The notes: generated by a model not told the origin, from the letters alone. 64,000 bases of DNA from Woeseiaceae bacterium (GCA_030065915.1 JASJCQ010000008.1:124001-188000), one strand, 5' to 3'; shown: positions 30,051 through 39,869, numbered from the stretch's first letter. A program made the numbers and translations.

Positions 30051-31616
30051 CTACGTTTCTTCTATGACTTCGGTTCCACCGGCAGCCTTGGTCTCGCGGA
30101 GCGCGTCCAGCTCAGACTTACGATAGAAGAACGTGTGAGTATACGTCAGCTTTTCCGTCGTTACAGGCTCGCCTTCCAGAAACATCGGCCTGAAGACCCG
30201 GGAACGGATCTCTCGTTGTACCTGGCGCTGTATCTCGAAGAACTCGGAAGGGTTGGCCTCGACGATCTGGAACCCCGTTACTCGGCCGCGCTCCGAGACG
30301 CTAAAAGAGAACGTTATCTGGCCTTCGGCGAGGATTTCATCGGGGTTCAGCCTGTCTGCACGTGTCGCCTGTCCCGCAAACGTGGGCAGTTCATTGCGGC
30401 GCAGAGGTTTGATCCTGCCGAGCGTGTCCGATCGTCGATCGAACCTCCCTGGTTCCGCGGACATCAACTCCCAGGCATCGCCATACTGGGAGCGGGCCCG
30501 CAATAGGCTTCCCTGGAACAGGTAGAAGTCGCCCAGCGCCAGCAGCGCGTCGGCCTCCGTTTCCCAGTTGCTCTGTTCGCTTTCGCGGGCAATGCGCAGC
30601 GCTCGCTTGAAGTGGATCTCGCCGGCACTCGATCCGGGCTGGTTCAGCGGATCGGTGCCCGACAGGTCAAGAAAGAAATACGAGCGACCGAGCTTCGTCA
30701 GCGGGTCGATGAGGCGAGTGTCCATCTTGCCGGACTCACGCTCGATGATTCGAATGATCCTGCGATACGTTGCCCGTTCGTCGATAATGTAGCCGGTACG
30801 ATGCTGCCAGCTCGCGCGACGCATCAGTGACGGGACCATGTCGATCGGACTCGTTCGATAATGGCGAACGTTCAATCCGTAGATTGAGTCGTGCACGGCC
30901 TTCGCTTCTTTCGTCATTCCCATCCTGAGCTGCGTTTCGGCCAGCGTTTCCAACAGCTCAATCTGACCCATGTTGTGCGGTCCGTCATTGACGTGGGTGA
31001 TGTGTACGGCGCGAGCGAAGGTCTCCGCTGCGAGATCCGGGCGGCCGCTTTCGAGCTGGGCTGCACCGATTCCCCGTAACGGGTTGATGAGCATTCCGTT
31101 CAGCCGGTCTTCCCGCTCCTCGATGATGTCGATTGCCGACTGGAAATTCTGCTGCGCAGCGTCATACTGGGCATTGTTGTGCTGCACGATGCCGAGATTG
31201 GTCAATGCGCGAGCAGTCTCGGTGGAATTCGGCCCGTTGACGCGTATCGCCAGCTCTACAACGCGCTTCGCTGCGTTGTCCGCCTCATCGAATATCCCGT
31301 CATTCATGAGCTCTCTGTACCGCTGAAACGCCTGCAGAAGAAGCTCCTCGTCGGTAACCTCCTGGATTTGTTCAACGGGCGCCTCATCCGCAACCTCGAC
31401 CACCTGATCGAGTGTCGGCTGCGGCAGGCGCGGGCCGCCGTCGATGTTGCCAGCGTCCTGCGTGCTTGTGCCAGGCTCGGCCGGGTCTTGAAGGACCTCG
31501 TTGTCTGCGGCGGGGTCGTCGGAGTCGGTGACTGACGGTGAATCCTGCGCGAGAGCGGGCGATGCGAGGATCGCAATGCCTAACAGGACCGGATTCAATC
31601 TTCCCTTTTGACTCAT
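30051..31616 (-). CDS. TPR-containing secreted protein with TonB-like C-terminus
   Basis: A 521-residue protein with a signal peptide (about 1-23) and an acidic, Pro-rich segment to about 75. Helical tetratricopeptide-type repeats run from about 90 to 380 (ALTNLGIVQHNNAQYDAAQ is a clear unit). A C-terminal TonB-like region (about 420-500; ITFSFSVSERGRVTGFQIVEA, VFRPMFLEGEPV) follows. There is no transmembrane anchor beyond the signal, so it is not a classic TonB. It may be a periplasmic scaffold. The M23 peptidase follows within 30 bp and is probably cotranscribed. Confidence 0.75.
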   Translation of the reverse strand: MSQKGRLNPVLLGIAILASPALAQDSPSVTDSDDPAADNEVLQDPAEPGTSTQDAGNIDGGPRLPQPTLDQVVEVADEAPVEQIQEVTDEELLLQAFQRYRELMNDGIFDEADNAAKRVVELAIRVNGPNSTETARALTNLGIVQHNNAQYDAAQQNFQSAIDIIEEREDRLNGMLINPLRGIGAAQLESGRPDLAAETFARAVHITHVNDGPHNMGQIELLETLAETQLRMGMTKEAKAVHDSIYGLNVRHYRTSPIDMVPSLMRRASWQHRTGYIIDERATYRRIIRIIERESGKMDTRLIDPLTKLGRSYFFLDLSGTDPLNQPGSSAGEIHFKRALRIARESEQSNWETEADALLALGDFYLFQGSLLRARSQYGDAWELMSAEPGRFDRRSDTLGRIKPLRRNELPTFAGQATRADRLNPDEILAEGQITFSFSVSERGRVTGFQIVEANPSEFFEIQRQVQREIRSRVFRPMFLEGEPVTTEKLTYTHTFFYRKSELDALRETKAAGGTEVIEET

Positions 31617-31830
31617 GTTGCTCTATCTCGAGTTGCCGTGTCTTCCGGCATCCAGTTCTTAAGACCGACAGGCACTGCGAAGGTTCTGTTTACATCGCCT
31701 GCAGCCGAACACCACTATACCGCTACAAAACGGCGTTCGATAGCAACGAAACGGTAGCCTCCCGGCTTGTTACAAAATAAGACCGTTTTCCGGCCCGTTG
31801 AACGCGGCCGCGAGCCGTCGGGGCAGCGCA

Positions 31831-32892
31831 TCAGAATCCCAGCCCCAACTGTTGCGCGCCTGGCTTGATAAAACGGGTTCGGTCCAGCTCTCGCTGATAC
31901 TCTCCGGCGATGAGGCCGCGCTTCCTGCAGGCAGTCCTGAAGCGCGCAGCCAACATGTCAGCGTAGGCTCCCCGACCGGTCTGCCTCAGCCCGTAGCGAT
32001 GGTCGTAATCCTTGCCGCCGCTGGCCTCGCGGACCAGGCTCAAGACATGAGCCGCCCGGTCCGGGAAGTGTTCGCGCAGCCAGTCGCTGAAGATCGACTT
32101 AAGCTCGTGCGGCAATCGCAGGAAGATGTACGAAGCGCCGGCTGCGCCGGCATCGGCAGCCGCGCCGATCAGCGACTCGATCTCTTTGTCGTTAATGGCT
32201 GGAATGATCGGGGCTATGAGCGCATGCGTCGGTATTCCGGCGTCGACCAGTCGGCGTATCGTTCTCAGCCTGGACTTCGCGGACGACACTCGCGGCTCCA
32301 TAATCCGTTTCAGCTGGTCGTCCATCGTTGGCAGGCTGACAGCGACGGAGCACAGCTGCTTGGCTGCAAGCCGCTCGAGCAGATCGATGTCACGCTCAAT
32401 CAGCGTCCCTTTCGTGATGATCGAAACCGGATGCTCATGCCTGTCGAACAGCTCGATCAATTCTCGCGTGACTCGCGTCTTTTTCTCCGCCGGTTGGTAC
32501 GGATCCGTATTCGCGCCCAGCGTTATTGGCTCAACCTCGTAGCCGGGCTTTTCCCAGGCATCCAGCAGGCGGGTAGCCGCGTCAGGCTTGTAGAAAATCC
32601 TGGTTTCAAAGTCGATGCCAGGCGACAGGTCCAGGTAGCTGTGAGAAGGTCGTGCGTAGCAGTAGATGCAACCGTGCTCGCAGCCCTGGTAAGGGTTGAT
32701 CGACCGGTTGAACGGGACGTCGGGTGAATCGTTGGTCGCGATAATGCGCTCCGCACGCATTGCGCGAAGCACGGTCTCGGGTGCGGACTGTACTCGCTCT
32801 TCGCCCGGCTCGGCTTCTATGGTCTGGCGGGCAAAACGCCCGTCCGGCGCGGAGACGGCGCCTCGGCCTTTGTGTACGGTGCCTGACGACAT
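31831..32892 (-). CDS. PA0069-family radical SAM protein (SplB-like)
   Basis: A 353-residue radical SAM enzyme with the iron-sulfur motif CxxxCxxC (Cys71, Cys75, Cys78 in GCEHGCIYCYA). It belongs to the family of Pseudomonas PA0069, related to spore photoproduct lyase. The reaction is unknown but DNA or nucleotide repair is suspected. A consensus LexA box 14 bp before the start codon supports a role in the damage response. Confidence 0.9.
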   Translation of the reverse strand: MSSGTVHKGRGAVSAPDGRFARQTIEAEPGEERVQSAPETVLRAMRAERIIATNDSPDVPFNRSINPYQGCEHGCIYCYARPSHSYLDLSPGIDFETRIFYKPDAATRLLDAWEKPGYEVEPITLGANTDPYQPAEKKTRVTRELIELFDRHEHPVSIITKGTLIERDIDLLERLAAKQLCSVAVSLPTMDDQLKRIMEPRVSSAKSRLRTIRRLVDAGIPTHALIAPIIPAINDKEIESLIGAAADAGAAGASYIFLRLPHELKSIFSDWLREHFPDRAAHVLSLVREASGGKDYDHRYGLRQTGRGAYADMLAARFRTACRKRGLIAGEYQRELDRTRFIKPGAQQLGLGF

Positions 32893-32905
32893 CGATTCAC
32901 CTGAT

Positions 32906-32925
32906 TACTGTATGTATAAACAGTA
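32906..32925. promoter_or_regulatory. LexA (SOS) box
   Basis: The 20-mer TACTGTATGTATAAACAGTA matches the gammaproteobacterial SOS box: CTGT, eight A/T-rich bases, ACAG, flanked by TA on both sides. It lies 14-33 bp upstream of the start codon of the PA0069-type gene. Confidence 0.92.
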
Positions 32926-32976
32926 CTTCAGGCGGGGGAGCGGGTCAATCGGGCGTCGGAATCACGCCATCCGTTG

Positions 32977-33345
32977 CTAGTTCAGTACCCGGTAGCCGCG
33001 CCCCTTCATGCAGCGCTTGAAGACCTTTGACTGCTCTTTGTCGGCATCCAGTCCGGATCGCGTACCGCCCCACAGAGCCCCCCAGCCGGCCGATTCTGAA
33101 ACGTCGCCGCCGATGGCGCCGGCCGCGGCGCCTACTGCGGCGCCGAGCCCCGCGCCTTTGGCCACACCGGTTGGAACATTGACTTCCTTGCTGATCTGTT
33201 CACATTCCTGCCAGTCCTCAGCCATGCGCGCCTTGTCGACGCCTTTCGTGTCGATGATCGGATTCGGATTCGCGGCACAACCCGCCAGAAGTGCGAGCAG
33301 CAGGATGGATGAGATTCTGTAGGGCATCATATTTCGCTGTTTCAT
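32977..33345 (-). CDS. Glycine-zipper lipoprotein
   Basis: A 122-residue protein with a lipoprotein signal ending LLLALLAGC, a helical stretch (about 45-65), and a glycine-rich zipper (GAGLGAAVGAAAGAIGGD, about 68-85) of the kind that packs in membranes. The start at 33345 (MKQRNMMPYR) is chosen because the signal peptide begins there; the longer frame adds non-conserved residues. Outer-membrane location is likely, function unknown. Confidence 0.8.
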   Translation of the reverse strand: MKQRNMMPYRISSILLLALLAGCAANPNPIIDTKGVDKARMAEDWQECEQISKEVNVPTGVAKGAGLGAAVGAAAGAIGGDVSESAGWGALWGGTRSGLDADKEQSKVFKRCMKGRGYRVLN

Positions 33346-33557
33346 GACGGCAAGACTCCATGTTGCACTATCGCGGGCGATGACGCACCAGCTTTCACCA
33401 TTATGTCGCACGTGCTCATCCGAATAAACGTTCGACAACCAGAACGGTTGACCGGTTCCGTCCTCGCTTTACGCAGCGCCCGGAGTGTCCTCTCTCGACA
33501 GCAAAAACGGCCTCAAATGGCCAAAATCCTCAAGCTTTTCGTCTCTCGGCCGATCTT

Positions 33558-36011
33558 TTGTTAGTGGATCTACGGAGTCTGGAAGTGCAGGCGGCTGGGC
33601 AGTATTGCGAAAAACAGATAAGGCGGCGCTACGTCATCGCAGTCATTGCTGTCGTCTTGCTGTGCGTCGCCGGCCTGATTATCGAGCGGGTGGCCTTTTC
33701 AGGCGCGTACGGTCACGGCCCACAGATACGCAGGGCCGCAAAGCAACGTGCCCTGATGGCCCAGTCCATGGCGTTCGCCGACGCCGCCCGAGCCCAGACT
33801 TCCTATGCACTCTACGTCGAGCACATCGAGGCGTTGCAGCAGACGAGATACCAGCTTCTGAGGAACCACGAGACGCTGATCTCGGAGCGAGACGCAGGGA
33901 TGTCCGGTGTCTGGTCGGACGAGCTGCAGGAGGCCTATTTCCAGCCGCCGCTGACGATCGACCGACGGCTGCGCAATCACATCGAGCAAATAGACCGTCA
34001 GCTGGTTCGCGATTCCTTCGATTCAACGGCCGAGCCGAGTATCGATGCCAACGAGGCCGCTCTGCTGTTGGCGGCGCTCGACGATGTCTTGAGCATCTAT
34101 GAGTCGGCTCTGACCGCTCAGCTGGACACGCTCAGCCTGATCAGCTACTCGATTATCGTCGCCATCCTGCTGAGCCTGTTACTGATTGGATGGCTGGTTT
34201 TCCAGCCAGTCATGGCCCAGCTTCGCTACGACTTTCATCGCCTCGCCGAGTCGAACCAGGCACTGCTCGCCGAGGTGTCCGAGCGACAAAAGCTTGCGGT
34301 CAAGCACTCCGCCGCCGAGGCGAAGTTCAGAAACGCGTTCGAGAACGCACCAATCGGCATGGGCCTGATGGACGCAGAGGGTTTTGTCTTCGATGCGAAC
34401 CCGGCGCTCCGGAGCTTTTTCCCGAACGAGAACGGCGGCATCTTCTTCGACCTGCGCGACATACTCGGCGAAGAGGACATTACCGAGTTCGAAGAGCAAC
34501 TGGCCGCGTTCGGGGAGAACCCGGAGCCGGTGTCCTGGCAGTTGCAGTGCAGAACCACGGATGACAGCGAGATGATTGCCGCGATCAGCCTGTCTCCGGT
34601 GCTCAACGCCGACAACGAGATTGAGTACATCGTCATCCAGGTTCAGGATGTAACCGAGTCGCAGTCCTTGAATACGCGGCTCGAGTACCAGGCGAGCTAT
34701 GACGATCTGACCGGACTGATGAACCGGCGCGCCTTCAAAAGGGAGATCGAGAAGGCCTGGTCCGACAGCGGCAAGGGTCAACGGAACAGCTTCCTATTGT
34801 TCATGGACCTGGACCAGTTCAAGGTCATCAACGACACGTCCGGCCATGCGGCAGGAGACCAGCTGCTAAGACGAGTCAGCGAGCTGGTCACCGATTGCGT
34901 ACGATCCGATGACGTCGTCTGCAGGCTGGGCGGGGACGAATTCGGCATCGTACTGAAGCAATGCCCGGCGGACGTCGCTAAACGCATCGCCGAGACGATC
35001 CGATCCAATATCGACAGCCTGCGCTTCGTGTGGGGTTCCGAGACTTACCGTGTGGGAGTCAGCGTCGGCGCCGTTCCGCTCGATCCGGCACTGGGCGATG
35101 TGAATGAGATCCAGCAACTCGCGGACGCTGCCTGCTACGCCGCGAAAGAGGCCGGGCGCAACTGCGTTCAGATGGTCAGCGAAGGCAAGAGTGATGCGCG
35201 GCGCCATCGACGGCAGATTCGCTGGGTCCAGCGCCTGCGAGATGCGATGGACAACAACCGATTCGCGATCTACGGCCAGGCCATCCATCCCACGACGCCC
35301 AGACCGGATGCGCCAGAAATGGTCGAGGTCCTGTTGCGCCTTCGGGACCCCGAACAGAAGCGCCTGATACCACCGGGCGCGTTCCTGCCAGCCGCGGAGC
35401 GTTACGGCCTCAACGTTGAACTGGACGAATGGGTCATAACGCGATTGCTGGACATGCTGTTCGTGCATCACGCCTTCCAGGCCAGCGATGTCCGTTACTG
35501 GGTCAACCTGTCCGGCAACAGTATCGGCGACGAACGCTTTGCGAAGACCCTGAAGGAGGCGGTACTGAAGGCTCCGCTGCCGCCGGGCACGATTAACTTC
35601 GAGGTCACCGAGACGGCGGTGATCAGGAACGTCAAGGCAGCGGGCCGTCTCATGGGCGAGTTGCGCGAGATGGGTTGCCAGATGGCGCTCGACGACTTCG
35701 GTAGCGGCGTCTCGTCTTTCGGTCACCTGAAGCACCTGCCGATCGACCTGTTGAAGATCGACGGCATGTTCATCAAGGACCTGGACCAGGATCCGACGAA
35801 CCGCATCTTCGTCAAGTCAATCATCGACATTGCCCACTCGCGCGGAATCGCGACGGTTGCAGAGTATGTCGAGAACGAGGCGGTCAGGAAAACGGTAGAG
35901 GAGCTCGGCGTCGACTATGTGCAGGGCTTCGGTATCGCAAAACCTTACGTACTGGCGCCCAAGTTCCCGGAACGACGGGATGAAGCTAACGTCATTCAGC
36001 TGGCTGGATAA
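33558..36011 (+). CDS. Membrane GGDEF-EAL cyclic-di-GMP protein
   Basis: An 817-residue protein. A helix near 25-45, a periplasmic helical region and a second helix about 195-217 are followed by a PAS domain (about 255-375), GGDEF domain (GGDEF intact at 458-462) and EAL domain. The EAL motif reads EVL at 590-592, an accepted variant, and DDFGSGVSSF is present. Cyclase and phosphodiesterase activity are both possible. The start is TTG at 33558, with a GTG two codons later as alternative. The HDOD gene follows 3 bp later and is cotranscribed. Confidence 0.92.
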   Translation: MLVDLRSLEVQAAGQYCEKQIRRRYVIAVIAVVLLCVAGLIIERVAFSGAYGHGPQIRRAAKQRALMAQSMAFADAARAQTSYALYVEHIEALQQTRYQLLRNHETLISERDAGMSGVWSDELQEAYFQPPLTIDRRLRNHIEQIDRQLVRDSFDSTAEPSIDANEAALLLAALDDVLSIYESALTAQLDTLSLISYSIIVAILLSLLLIGWLVFQPVMAQLRYDFHRLAESNQALLAEVSERQKLAVKHSAAEAKFRNAFENAPIGMGLMDAEGFVFDANPALRSFFPNENGGIFFDLRDILGEEDITEFEEQLAAFGENPEPVSWQLQCRTTDDSEMIAAISLSPVLNADNEIEYIVIQVQDVTESQSLNTRLEYQASYDDLTGLMNRRAFKREIEKAWSDSGKGQRNSFLLFMDLDQFKVINDTSGHAAGDQLLRRVSELVTDCVRSDDVVCRLGGDEFGIVLKQCPADVAKRIAETIRSNIDSLRFVWGSETYRVGVSVGAVPLDPALGDVNEIQQLADAACYAAKEAGRNCVQMVSEGKSDARRHRRQIRWVQRLRDAMDNNRFAIYGQAIHPTTPRPDAPEMVEVLLRLRDPEQKRLIPPGAFLPAAERYGLNVELDEWVITRLLDMLFVHHAFQASDVRYWVNLSGNSIGDERFAKTLKEAVLKAPLPPGTINFEVTETAVIRNVKAAGRLMGELREMGCQMALDDFGSGVSSFGHLKHLPIDLLKIDGMFIKDLDQDPTNRIFVKSIIDIAHSRGIATVAEYVENEAVRKTVEELGVDYVQGFGIAKPYVLAPKFPERRDEANVIQLAG

Positions 36012-36014
36012 TCT

Positions 36015-36872
36015 ATGGACATGGCAGAAAAGAGAACAAAAATCCTTGCATCGATCAAAGCGTTGCCGCCGCTGCCGGCAACCGCGCAGCAGGCATTGAG
36101 CACGTTTGCCGACGAGTTCGTCGATGCGGACCAGATTACTGCGATCGTCGGCGACGACGCGGCAATAGGCGCCAAGCTGATCGGGTTGGCGAACAGCGCC
36201 TACTACGGGCTCCCCGAACCGGTGGACAATATCCAGGATGCTGTTGCCCGCGTCATTGGCGTCGAGACGGTGCGATCCCTGGTGCTCGCGATGGCGATGC
36301 AGAGTTCGCTGCGCAACGGCGGGTGTCCGGCATTCGACGCGGAGCGCTTCTGGCGTGAGTCGCTGATGACGGCCCAGTGCTGCAAGAAGATCGCGGTGAG
36401 AGACAACGCCCTGTCAGACCACGAGAAGCGCCTGTCGTACCTGGCCGGACTGTGTCACAACCTCGGGCTCATGGCACTGGCCTGCGTGGCGCCCGCAGAT
36501 ACCAACGCTGTCTTGCAGGAACACAGGGCGAGGCATGAGAAGTTCGACCAGGTTCTGGCGGACCGCATCGGGCTCAGTCATCGGGATGCCACCGTCCAGC
36601 TGGCCAGACAATGGGAGCTGCCCGAGAAGCTCTGCGATGCCTTTGGGTGTCGCAGCGATCCGAAGATGATCGCGAACAGCCGGCTTGGTCTTATCCTGAT
36701 CTCGGCCGCATCGGCGGTCGGCAACCTCGAAATCGACGAGCATCACCGATTCGACCTCGACGCTGCGTCGCGCGAGCTCGGTGTCGCCGTCGACGAGTTG
36801 CAGAAGATGGCACTACCCGGCGAGCGTCAGCTTGAGCAGATCGAGACGCTGGCGAGCAACATGGGCCGCTAG
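36015..36872 (+). CDS. HDOD domain signalling protein
   Basis: A 285-residue HDOD domain protein (ALPPLPATAQQALSTFAD at the start, LIGLANSAYYGLPEPVDN, YLAGLCHNLGLMAL). HDOD proteins lack HD-GYP catalytic residues and act as signalling adaptors, often next to c-di-GMP enzymes, as here with the GGDEF-EAL gene 3 bp upstream. The stop codon lies within the left end of an intergenic repeat. Confidence 0.9.
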   Translation: MDMAEKRTKILASIKALPPLPATAQQALSTFADEFVDADQITAIVGDDAAIGAKLIGLANSAYYGLPEPVDNIQDAVARVIGVETVRSLVLAMAMQSSLRNGGCPAFDAERFWRESLMTAQCCKKIAVRDNALSDHEKRLSYLAGLCHNLGLMALACVAPADTNAVLQEHRARHEKFDQVLADRIGLSHRDATVQLARQWELPEKLCDAFGCRSDPKMIANSRLGLILISAASAVGNLEIDEHHRFDLDAASRELGVAVDELQKMALPGERQLEQIETLASNMGR

Positions 36873-36968
36873 CCCGAGTACCTGACCGATCGCGCAGGCC
36901 GACCGATCTTACCCGCGAATCGGTGAGACATTCGAGTCGGGCGGGCTGCGGAGTCTCCGCAGCCCGCC
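36867..36968. repeat. Intergenic repeat copy 1, with long inverted repeat
   Basis: The element begins CGCTAGCCCGA (sharing the HDOD stop codon) and contains AATCGGTGAGAC at 36918-36929. A second copy at 47.2 kb shares both segments. It ends in a perfect 14 bp inverted repeat around one base (36940-36953 with 36955-36968, GGCGGGCTGCGGAG). There is no T run, so it is not a typical terminator, though it could end transcription between the convergent HDOD and mscS genes. Confidence 0.6.
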
Positions 36969-36975
36969 ACAGTGA

Positions 36976-37839
36976 TCAGTCGTCGTAGGCCTTGTGCAGG
37001 TGTACGTCCTGCTGCGGGAACGGGAAGGAGATGCCGACTTCGTCGAAACGCTTCTTGACCTTCTCCGTAAGGTCGAAGTAGACACCCCAGTAATCGCCGG
37101 AATTCACCCAAGGCCTGACGATGAAGTTCACGCTGCTGTCGGCCAGCGCCTGCACCTTGATCGTGACCTCCGGATCTTTGAGGATGCGGTCGTCCGCATC
37201 GACCAGGGCGCGCAATTCCTTATGCACCTGGTCCAGGTCGTCGCTGTAGCTGACACCGAACGTCAGGTCGACACGTCGGGTGTCATTCGCCGAGTAGTTC
37301 GTGATGATGCTGCTCATGATCTGCGAGTTCGGCACGATAATTCGCTTGTTGTCCGGAGTTTTCATCACCGTCGTCAGAATCTGGACCTCTTCAATCGAGC
37401 CCGCGACGCCCGCGGCTTCGACGTAGTCGCCGACCTTGTACGGCCTGAACAGCACGATCAGCACGCCCGCGGCAAAGTTCGACAGCGAGCCCTGCAGCGC
37501 CAGGCCGACGGCGAGGCCGGCAGCGCCCATGACTGCGAGGAGAGAGGTTGTCTGAACGCCGAGCTGGCCGATGGCCGCGATGATGACGACTACCATCAAC
37601 GAGATGCGGACGAGACTGCAGATGAAACGCTCCAGCGTCGAATCGATGCTGCCCTTCTGCATCATGTTGGCGATCGCCTTGACCACGAGGCCGACGACCC
37701 ATTTACCGATGAAGAATATCAGCGCCGCGGTGACGAGGTTGATGGCGAATTCAACCCCTGTCGTCTGCAACATCTCCAGGAGCTTGCCGGTGTCCAGGCC
37801 ACCGACGGCTTGCGTTACGGATTCCACTTTATTGACCAT
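36976..37839 (-). CDS. mscS: Small-conductance mechanosensitive channel
   Basis: MscS releases solutes on hypo-osmotic shock. The 287-residue inner-membrane protein has three hydrophobic segments (about 32-52, 70-92, 97-118). The pore helix is rich in Gly and Ala (AVMGAAGLAVGLALQGSLSNFAAGVLIVLFRPYKVGD), with the canonical LQGSLSNFAAG. The soluble vestibule domain follows (IVPNSQIMSS). The symbol is by family; paralogues are common. Confidence 0.93.
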   Translation of the reverse strand: MVNKVESVTQAVGGLDTGKLLEMLQTTGVEFAINLVTAALIFFIGKWVVGLVVKAIANMMQKGSIDSTLERFICSLVRISLMVVVIIAAIGQLGVQTTSLLAVMGAAGLAVGLALQGSLSNFAAGVLIVLFRPYKVGDYVEAAGVAGSIEEVQILTTVMKTPDNKRIIVPNSQIMSSIITNYSANDTRRVDLTFGVSYSDDLDQVHKELRALVDADDRILKDPEVTIKVQALADSSVNFIVRPWVNSGDYWGVYFDLTEKVKKRFDEVGISFPFPQQDVHLHKAYDD

Positions 37840-38722
37840 CCTCTTTATTCGTTTTTGGTTTGCTGAGGAGTATCCAGTTGCCCAGCAGAGCGAGCATTAC
37901 CCCTAAGGCCGCTATCGTCGTCCATTCGTAGTCTTCAATCAAGGTCGAAAGGGCCAAAGCCACAATCGGGAACAAGACGGAACTATAGGCGGCGCGCGAC
38001 GGCCCGATGCTGCGGATGAGCGCGAGATAGCAGCCGAAAGCGACGGCCGAGCCGAACACGGACAGGTAGGCCAGCGACAACACGTAGCCTAAGTCCAGCG
38101 AGAAGGCGATCGGCCGTTCGAGGATGAGCGCGACGACGCTGCTGAACAAGGTTGCGAAGCCCATCGCGTAAGCGTTCAGCGCGACGACAGGCAGTTGGCG
38201 GCGCGTGTTCCTGGTCGCGGTCATGTTCCCGAGCGACGCGCTCAAGACGGAACCCATCGTCAGCGCAATGCCGAGGACGGCCGTATCCTCGAAACTCAGC
38301 TCTCTGACTTCTGGCCAGAACACGCAGGCGATCCCTGTCACGCCGAGCGCGGCGGCCACGACGAATCTTGCGTCGATTCTCGTCTTGAAGAACAGCCGCT
38401 CGAACCCTGCGTTAGACAGGATGATCAGGCTGAACAGCACGGCGATCAGGCCGGTCGTAATGTACGCGCTCGCGTAGTAGACGAGGAAGTAGTTCAGCGA
38501 GAAGAGCAGAATGCCCTGCAGGAAAACGAACGGTAGGGACGCATCTGGCAGCGCCAGGGAACGTTTTGACAGCACCGCGTAGAGGGCGAGGGCGAGGGTC
38601 GCGATGCCGAATCGATAAGCCACCGACCATTCGACGGCGACGACCCCGAGCTGGAACGGGATAGCGGCAAAGGTGGAGCCCCAGATCAGGACGAGGGTGG
38701 CAAACAGAAATACGTCCCTCAT
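37829..38722 (-). CDS. EamA/DMT-family transporter
   Basis: A 297-residue inner-membrane protein with about ten hydrophobic helices in two EamA repeats (LVLIWGSTFAAIPFQLG at the start, SVFGSAVAFGCYLALI in the second half). Members export amino acids, sugars or metabolites; the substrate is not predictable. The start at 38722 (MRDVFLF) is chosen because the long upstream extension has no family features and overlaps the next gene. The stop overlaps the mscS start by 11 bp. Confidence 0.88.
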   Translation of the reverse strand: MRDVFLFATLVLIWGSTFAAIPFQLGVVAVEWSVAYRFGIATLALALYAVLSKRSLALPDASLPFVFLQGILLFSLNYFLVYYASAYITTGLIAVLFSLIILSNAGFERLFFKTRIDARFVVAAALGVTGIACVFWPEVRELSFEDTAVLGIALTMGSVLSASLGNMTATRNTRRQLPVVALNAYAMGFATLFSSVVALILERPIAFSLDLGYVLSLAYLSVFGSAVAFGCYLALIRSIGPSRAAYSSVLFPIVALALSTLIEDYEWTTIAALGVMLALLGNWILLSKPKTNKEDGQ

Positions 38723-38750
38723 CGGCTGGGCGTATCGCTTATCGGCCGGC

Positions 38751-39869
38751 TTACTGGCCGGGGATACCCTCGGCGCCGGGGCGAAGCCTGAATATGCTGT
38801 AGGGCTGGTTGGCTTCCATGTGTTCCTGTGGACGAAACACGACTTCGGACAGCGCGCTGTCGGCGACGTACAGCCAGCCGTCCGGTCCGAACGACAGTGC
38901 GTCCGGCCAGCGAATGCGCTCGTCCTGCACCAGTGTCCTGAGGCGCTTATCCTGGTCGACAACGAACAGCGCGTTGTTCTCCACGTCGGTCAGGTAGACC
39001 TGCCCGTCGAGGTCTATGCTCATGCCGTCGCTCAGGGGCTTGTCGCTGACGCGTTCGACCCGGGCCGCGAGCTGTGCATCCGGCAAAGTTGTGTCGCGCA
39101 GGTCCGCGAGCTTTACGCGATAAAGCGACGCGCCGCTTAGCGCGCCGTAGTAGAGCCATTCATCGTCGAGCGCGATACCGTCGATGCCGCCGCGAAGGCT
39201 CAACAGTCCGCCCATGAAGCTCATCCTGCGGCCCTCGCTGGTAATCGTGTAGTGTTCGCCGGAGACCGATACGTCGCCCTCCAGTACGCGTCTGGCTTCC
39301 CCGGTCTTGACGTCGTAAACCACGATCGCAGGGCGTTTGCGCCAGAAGCTCGCATCGGCGATCACAATCGTCTTGCCATCCCGACTGACCTGCAGATCCT
39401 GCAGAAACGAACCTTTCGGCGCGATCGATTCATCGAGGGGCTGATTGCGAAGGACTTCGTCCGTCTCGAGGTCGATGCCTACGATTCGCGGCACCCTCAG
39501 GCCGTGATTCCCGTGGTCGATCGTCCAGAGACGGTTGTCCGCATCGACGACGACGCCGAGCACCGTATCGAAGAGTTGCTGCTGCATGGCGTTGTCGGGG
39601 TAAGGAACCGCGGCTCCTTCGACGTACTCGAGCAGTTTGTTGCCTCGCGGGCGACTCTCCGGATGCACGGTAAAGAACAGCCGGCCGTCCCGGTTCACGG
39701 CGACGTTGCCGATAGGTTCCGGGTAGCTCAGTACGAGTTCGACGCTCGAGGCGTCAAGCAGCGGCGTCGAGATCCTGGCGACAAACGCCTCACCGCCGCC
39801 GTAACGGATACGCAAGACGGCAGCCAGCACGACGCCAAGCAGCAACAGGAACAGTAGAACTTTCTTCAT
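38751..39869 (-). CDS. L-dopachrome-tautomerase-related / MRJP-like propeller protein
   Basis: A 372-residue protein with an N-terminal membrane anchor (about 4-20) and a six-bladed propeller. The family segments are GNVAVNRDGRLFFTVHPESRP, LWTIDHGN, GGIDGIALDDEWLYYGALSG and DGMSIDLDGQVYLTDVENNAL. It resembles yellow/major royal jelly proteins and SMP-30-type lactonases. A periplasmic lactonase or sugar-binding role is possible, not shown. Confidence 0.8.
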   Translation of the reverse strand: MKKVLLFLLLLGVVLAAVLRIRYGGGEAFVARISTPLLDASSVELVLSYPEPIGNVAVNRDGRLFFTVHPESRPRGNKLLEYVEGAAVPYPDNAMQQQLFDTVLGVVVDADNRLWTIDHGNHGLRVPRIVGIDLETDEVLRNQPLDESIAPKGSFLQDLQVSRDGKTIVIADASFWRKRPAIVVYDVKTGEARRVLEGDVSVSGEHYTITSEGRRMSFMGGLLSLRGGIDGIALDDEWLYYGALSGASLYRVKLADLRDTTLPDAQLAARVERVSDKPLSDGMSIDLDGQVYLTDVENNALFVVDQDKRLRTLVQDERIRWPDALSFGPDGWLYVADSALSEVVFRPQEHMEANQPYSIFRLRPGAEGIPGQ

